A DNA stretch of 6,694 bases, taken from contig CAKTZN010000096.1 in NCBI GenBank assembly GCA_934635545.1, positions 1-6,694 on the forward strand, written 5' to 3'. The notes below the pieces were generated by a model that made no database searches, had not been told where the DNA came from, and was given only the letters and a program-made list of their open reading frames with translations. The translations under genes and the position numbers were made by a program. The stretch is from an uncultured Oscillospiraceae bacterium. Lineage in GTDB: Bacteria; Bacillota; Clostridia; Oscillospirales; Oscillospiraceae. Positions 5,543 through 6,694 of this stretch are shown here, one piece after another. Numbering within the stretch: position 1 is the stretch's first letter; the number at the start of each line of letters is the position of its first letter.

Positions 5543-5559
5543 GCGGCGGCGGTTGGCAA
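5531..5559 (-). promoter_or_regulatory. Sigma-A promoter of the 294-aa cohesin-like protein gene
   Basis: On the minus strand: TTGCCA (-35, 5554-5559), exactly 17 bases, perfect TATAAT (-10, 5531-5536). It begins just after the lplA stop codon (5566-5568), so this gene need not depend on lplA transcription. The start would be near 5524. The -35 hexamer is identical to that of the dockerin operon promoter. Confidence 0.87.
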
Positions 5560-5565
5560 GGTGGA

Positions 5566-6558
5566 TCACAGGTCAAACAGCGTGGCCATGACCTCGTCCG
5601 CCGTGATGCCGCCGAACAGCTCCGCCATGGGGCTGGCCTCCAGCACGGGGCGGACGGCCTCCGGACGGTAGGGCGTGCCCTTCAGCGCCGCCAGCAGGGC
5701 GTCCATGCCCCGGACGGCCAGGAAGTCGCCGCAGAACCGCACGCCGGTGATCCGGCCATCGGCGATGGAGACGCTGGCCTCCAGGCAGCCGCCGTCCCAA
5801 TAGCGCTTGCGGGTGACGTCGAATTTGGGGGAGCGGCCGTAGTTCCACTCCCAGGTGTCGTATTTTTCGGTCTTGAGGCGCTCCACCGCCGCCAGCTCGT
5901 CGGCGGTCAGGGCGTCGGGCGTCAGCCCGCCGCCGGACAGGGCGTCCTTCAGGTAGGCCCAGAAGGCGGGGAGCTCCATGTCCTCCGGCAGGAAGTCGCG
6001 GATGTTGCCGATGCGGGCCCGGACGGATTTGGTGCTCTTGGAGCGGAATTTCTCCGGGTCTACGTTCAGGGCGCCGGCCACCATGCCGGGGTTGGCGTCG
6101 AACAGCAATGTGCCGTGGTGGAGGATGCGGCCCCCATGACGGCGCTGGGCCGTGCCGGAGACCTTGCGGCCCTCCACCAGGATGTCGTTGCGGCCGGAGG
6201 CCTCCGCGTTCAGGCCCAGGCTCCGCAGTGCCGCCACCACCGGCTGGGTGAAGCGGCGGATGCTGATGCCGTCGTCGCCTACGTCGGTGATGAAGGAGTA
6301 GTTCAGGTTGCCCAGGTCGTGATAGACCGCGCCGCCGCCGGTGCCACGGCGCACCACGTTGATATGGTGCTCCTCCACAAAGGCGCGGTTGATCTCCGCC
6401 TCGGTGTTCTGGTTGCGGCCCACCACGATGGTGTTGTCGTTCTGCCACAGCAGCAGGTAGTCGCCCCGGGTGCGGTGACACAGGACGTATTCCTCGAACG
6501 CCAGGTTGTAATAGGGGTTCTGGGAGTGGGTCTCCAGATAGTGGACGGTCTTTTCCAT
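5566..6558 (-). CDS. lplA: Lipoate-protein ligase A
   Basis: Cytoplasmic enzyme that activates free lipoate with ATP to lipoyl-AMP and transfers it to a lysine of lipoyl domains (pyruvate or 2-oxoacid dehydrogenase E2, or glycine cleavage GcvH). The 330-residue length fits the bacterial LplA family, whose E. coli member is about 338. Visible family motifs are R-R-G-T-G-G-G-A-V-Y-H-D at 70-81 (lipoate and nucleotide pocket), G-R-N-D-I at 122-126, G-R-K-V-S-G-T-A-Q with the expected catalytic Lys132, H-H-G-T-L-L-F-D at 147-154, and K-S-V-R-A-R-I at 177-183. Residues about 245-330 form the C-terminal accessory domain, so this is the complete two-domain type. The ATG at 6556-6558 is preceded by GGAGG (6566-6570) at seven bases. 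No terminator is evident after its stop, so some read-through into the 294-aa gene is possible. No lipoyl-protein gene is in the window to indicate its substrate. Confidence 0.93.
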   Translation of the reverse strand: MEKTVHYLETHSQNPYYNLAFEEYVLCHRTRGDYLLLWQNDNTIVVGRNQNTEAEINRAFVEEHHINVVRRGTGGGAVYHDLGNLNYSFITDVGDDGISIRRFTQPVVAALRSLGLNAEASGRNDILVEGRKVSGTAQRRHGGRILHHGTLLFDANPGMVAGALNVDPEKFRSKSTKSVRARIGNIRDFLPEDMELPAFWAYLKDALSGGGLTPDALTADELAAVERLKTEKYDTWEWNYGRSPKFDVTRKRYWDGGCLEASVSIADGRITGVRFCGDFLAVRGMDALLAALKGTPYRPEAVRPVLEASPMAELFGGITADEVMATLFDL

Positions 6559-6587
6559 GGACGGGCCTCCGATCGTTGGATATTGTG

Positions 6588-6617
6588 AAAAAATCCCACC
6601 CCGGATGGGGTGGGATT
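6588..6617 (-). terminator. Intrinsic terminator after tRNA-Ser
   Basis: AATCCCACCCC (6592-6602), loop GGAT, GGGGTGGGATT (6607-6617): an 11-bp perfect GC-rich stem. On the minus strand it is followed by six T residues (complement of 6588-6593). It starts right after the tRNA CCA end and finishes about 30 bases before the lplA ATG. Confidence 0.9.
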
Positions 6618-6618
6618 C

Positions 6619-6694
6619 TGGCGCGGAAGGAGGGATTTGAACCCTCGCGCCGCTTTTGACGGCCTACTCCCTTAGCAGGGGAGCCCCTTCGGCC
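6619..6694 (-). tRNA. tRNA-Ser(GCU), 5' end off window
   Basis: The minus strand shows the 3' three-quarters of a class II tRNA. The anticodon arm is CTCCC-CTGCTAA-GGGAG, with anticodon GCT complementary to 6674-6676, which reads AGC/AGU serine codons. A long variable arm with a GCCG/CGGC stem follows, as expected for serine. The T arm is GAGGG-TTCAAAT-CCCTC (6630-6646). The 3' acceptor strand is CTTCCGC (6623-6629) with discriminator G and an encoded CCA (6619-6621). The 5' acceptor strand and part of the D arm lie beyond base 6694. Confidence 0.93.

Noticed and set aside
5482..6588. Plus-strand 368-codon open frame and a minus-strand 302-codon alternative frame over lplA
   Set aside because: Both are shadows of lplA, which shows all expected family motifs in one uninterrupted frame.

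Overview
The window looks like chromosomal DNA of an anaerobic, moderately GC-rich gut-type Clostridia (Oscillospiraceae-like is my best guess). This rests on a partial monomeric [FeFe]-hydrogenase-type gene, consensus sigma-A promoters, AGGAGG-like ribosome binding sites, Gram-positive secreted proteins with Lys/Arg-rich C-terminal tails, and cohesin/dockerin modules. Every gene I can support lies on the minus strand, so transcription runs from high to low coordinates.

In transcription order: a tRNA-Ser(GCU) (5' end off the window) ends at a strong intrinsic terminator at 6588-6617. It is followed closely by lplA, a full-length lipoate-protein ligase (5566-6558). Next come three secreted proteins. 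The first is a 294-aa membrane-anchored protein with a cohesin-like domain and a low-complexity stalk (4595-5479), with its own promoter and terminator. A hairpin-dense, GC-rich intergenic stretch (about 4262-4516) separates it from a two-gene operon. That operon encodes a 361-aa soluble secreted protein ending in a type I dockerin (3015-4100) and, 18 bases further on, a 763-aa surface protein (705-2996). The latter has an N-terminal cohesin-like domain, a long array of Cys/His/Trp repeats and a C-terminal anchor. The operon ends at a terminator at 665-697. Beyond it, a consensus promoter (554-582) drives the N-terminal part of a monomeric [FeFe] hydrogenase that runs off base 1.

The most interesting part is 705-5479. 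Three consecutive secreted proteins share a related N-terminal beta-rich, cohesin-like domain; two carry membrane or wall anchors and the third is soluble with a dockerin. No catalytic domain is visible. My inference is a small cell-surface assembly system of the cohesin-dockerin kind, not a classical cellulosome enzyme cluster. An AT-rich block (about 2520-3230) covers exactly the dockerin end of one gene and the signal peptide plus cohesin-like domain of the next, which suggests module exchange by recombination. Binding between these proteins is not shown by the sequence.
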